The notes beneath the pieces were generated by a model. That model was not told the origin of the DNA, made no database searches, and saw nothing but the letters and a program-made list of their open reading frames with translations. A DNA stretch of 64,000 bases from Deltaproteobacteria bacterium (GTDB taxonomy: Bacteria > Desulfobacterota > Binatia > DP-6), in the NCBI GenBank assembly GCA_005888095.1, contig VBKF01000095.1, positions 1-64,000 on the forward strand, read 5' to 3'. The stretch's first letter is position 1, and the number at the start of each line of letters is the position of its first letter. This document shows positions 62,921-64,000 of the stretch, piece after piece. A program made the position numbers and the translations under genes.

Positions 62921-64000
62921 CCGAGCCGAGTGGCTCGAAGCCGACGGCCTCGGCGGCTTCGCCTCCGGCACCGTCAGCGGGATCCGGACCCGGCGCTACC
63001 ACGCGCTTCTCCTGACCGCGACGTCGCCGCCGGCCGGCCGCGTGGTGCTGGTGAACGGGTTCGAAGCGTGGCTCGAAGGCCCGAGCGGCACGTTCGCCCT
63101 CACCTCGCAGCGCTACGCGCCGGACGTGATTCATCCCGATGGCGCCGAGCGCATCGAGGCGTTCGAGCCCGATCCCTGGCCCTCCTGGGTGTTCGCGTTG
63201 CCCGACGGCACCCGGATCGAGCACGGTCTCCTCGTCCAGCCCGGACGGGCGGCGATCGCGCTCTACTGGCGCCTCGTCGACGGTCCGGGCGGCACGCTCG
63301 CCCTCCGGCCGCTGCTCTCCGGCCGCGACTACCACGCGCTCCACCACGAGAACCCGGCCTTCCACTTCGGGGCCGACGTTGTCGACGACCGGATCGTGTG
63401 GCGGCCATATCCCGGCCTGCCGGCGATCGTCGCCCGCTCGAACGGGAGGTACATCCACCAGCCCGACTGGTACCGCAATTTCCTCTACACGGAGGAGCGC
63501 GCCCGCGGTCTCGACCACGTCGAGGACCTCGGCTCACCCGGCACCTTCCGATGGGACCTCGGGCGCGGCGAGGCCGTCTGGACCCTCGCCGCCGAGGGAC
63601 ACGAGCCGCCGGAGGACCTCGACGCGCTCCGCGCCGCCGAGCTCGAGCGGCGCCGGCGATTTCCCACACGCCTCGACCGTGCTGCGGACGCGTACCTCGT
63701 GCGGCGGGGCAGGGGGAAGACGATCGTCGCCGGCTACCCGTGGTTCACCGACTGGGGGCGCGACACGTTCATCGCGCTGCGCGGCCTCTGCCTCGCGACC
63801 GGCCGGCTCGACGACGCCCGCGCCATCCTCCTCGAGTGGGCGGGCGCAGTCTCCGACGGCATGCTGCCGAACCGCTTCCCCGACCATGGCGAGGCGCCGG
63901 AGTTCAACGCCGTCGACGCCGCGCTGTGGTACGTGGTGGCCGTCCACGATTTTCTGCGCGTCGCTCAGGACGTTGCGCCGCGAGACCGGCGAGTGTTCGA
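62919..64000 (+). CDS. glycogen debranching enzyme/amylo-alpha-1,6-glucosidase, N-terminal part
   Basis: The frame is open from just before the end of the sugar dehydrogenase gene to the window edge. The N-terminal domain signature EWLEADGLGGFASGTVSGI then TRRYHALLL, and the later GYPWFTDWGRDTFIALRGLCL with the catalytic-domain (alpha/alpha)6 barrel start, fit archaeal-type glycogen debranching enzymes (GH133). In frame there is no ATG, GTG or TTG from about 62760 to the conserved motif, so the start is unresolved; the next GTG (about 63042) would remove the conserved part. The 3' end lies outside the window. Confidence 0.85.

Overview
This is a 64 kb stretch of a high-GC (roughly 65-70 %) bacterial chromosome or contig. 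Housekeeping operons are separated by accessory genes. Lipoproteins with lipobox cysteines, secreted Cys-rich proteins with Thr-rich linkers, the LL-diaminopimelate aminotransferase route to lysine, a succinate dehydrogenase resembling the actinobacterial Sdh1 type and many 4-base start/stop overlaps suggest an uncultivated Gram-negative soil or sediment lineage such as Binatota/Desulfobacterota-like, Methylomirabilota/Rokubacteria-like or a relative. That placement is an inference; there is no rRNA gene in the window. I see no tRNA, rRNA, CRISPR array, prophage or intact insertion sequence.

Layout, left half. 1-3.2 kb: end of an aldo/keto reductase, a small retropepsin-like protein, a PAS-HisKA-receiver protein without an ATPase domain, a lipoprotein and two small proteins. 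3.4-7.3 kb: sdhC-sdhA-sdhB plus a TPR protein. 7.4-15.9 kb (minus strand): a nine-gene unit argG-argH-lipoprotein-lysA-dapF-dapA-dapB-dapL-folK, which encodes the last two arginine steps and all lysine steps after aspartate semialdehyde. 16-20.1 kb: a membrane protein, a second retropepsin, gpsA and a Cys-rich secreted protein ending at a strong terminator. 20.2-25.9 kb (minus strand, lower GC): FadR-type regulator, fused gamma-delta, alpha and beta subunits of a 2-oxoacid:ferredoxin oxidoreductase, and an OxlT-type transporter. Active-site residues in the alpha subunit point to oxalate oxidoreductase. 26-29.3 kb: aldehyde dehydrogenase, a DUF779 protein and citrate synthase. 29.3-32.5 kb: a secreted STN-subtilase protein overlapping a LigD that lacks the phosphoesterase domain.

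Layout, right half. 32.8-40.2 kb: a di-heme oxidoreductase, SnoaL-like protein, secreted glycoside hydrolase, GST, a nucleotidyltransferase/small-protein pair, a GbsR/MarR regulator with NnrU protein, and a DCC-family protein, interspersed with gene remnants. 40.3-43.2 kb: argB-argD-argF, the other part of arginine synthesis. 43.3-47.1 kb (minus strand): transglutaminase plus an ABC exporter. 47.3-53.6 kb: a surface-repeat protein, an isocitrate lyase/PEP mutase-family enzyme, a DUF5678-retropepsin pair, a zinc-ribbon membrane protein with an M50 protease, a quinone oxidoreductase and a PIG-L deacetylase lipoprotein. 53.6-61.8 kb is a rearranged accessory region: a nucleotidyltransferase with a foreign C-terminus, a frameshifted secreted protein, a low-GC GH87-like secreted enzyme with three beta-trefoil-like repeats, a GFA protein, a VapBC-like module predicted to be leaderless, and several broken fragments, one of them a decayed second copy of the nucleotidyltransferase. 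61.8-64 kb: a sugar dehydrogenase followed by a glycogen-debranching-type enzyme cut by the window edge.

The most interesting items are the oxalate uptake and oxidation operon, the STN-subtilase fused into one transcript with LigD, the GH87-like modular enzyme, three separate retropepsin-like genes, and three genes (dapL, vapC, the debranching enzyme) whose conserved N-termini have no ATG, GTG or TTG start.
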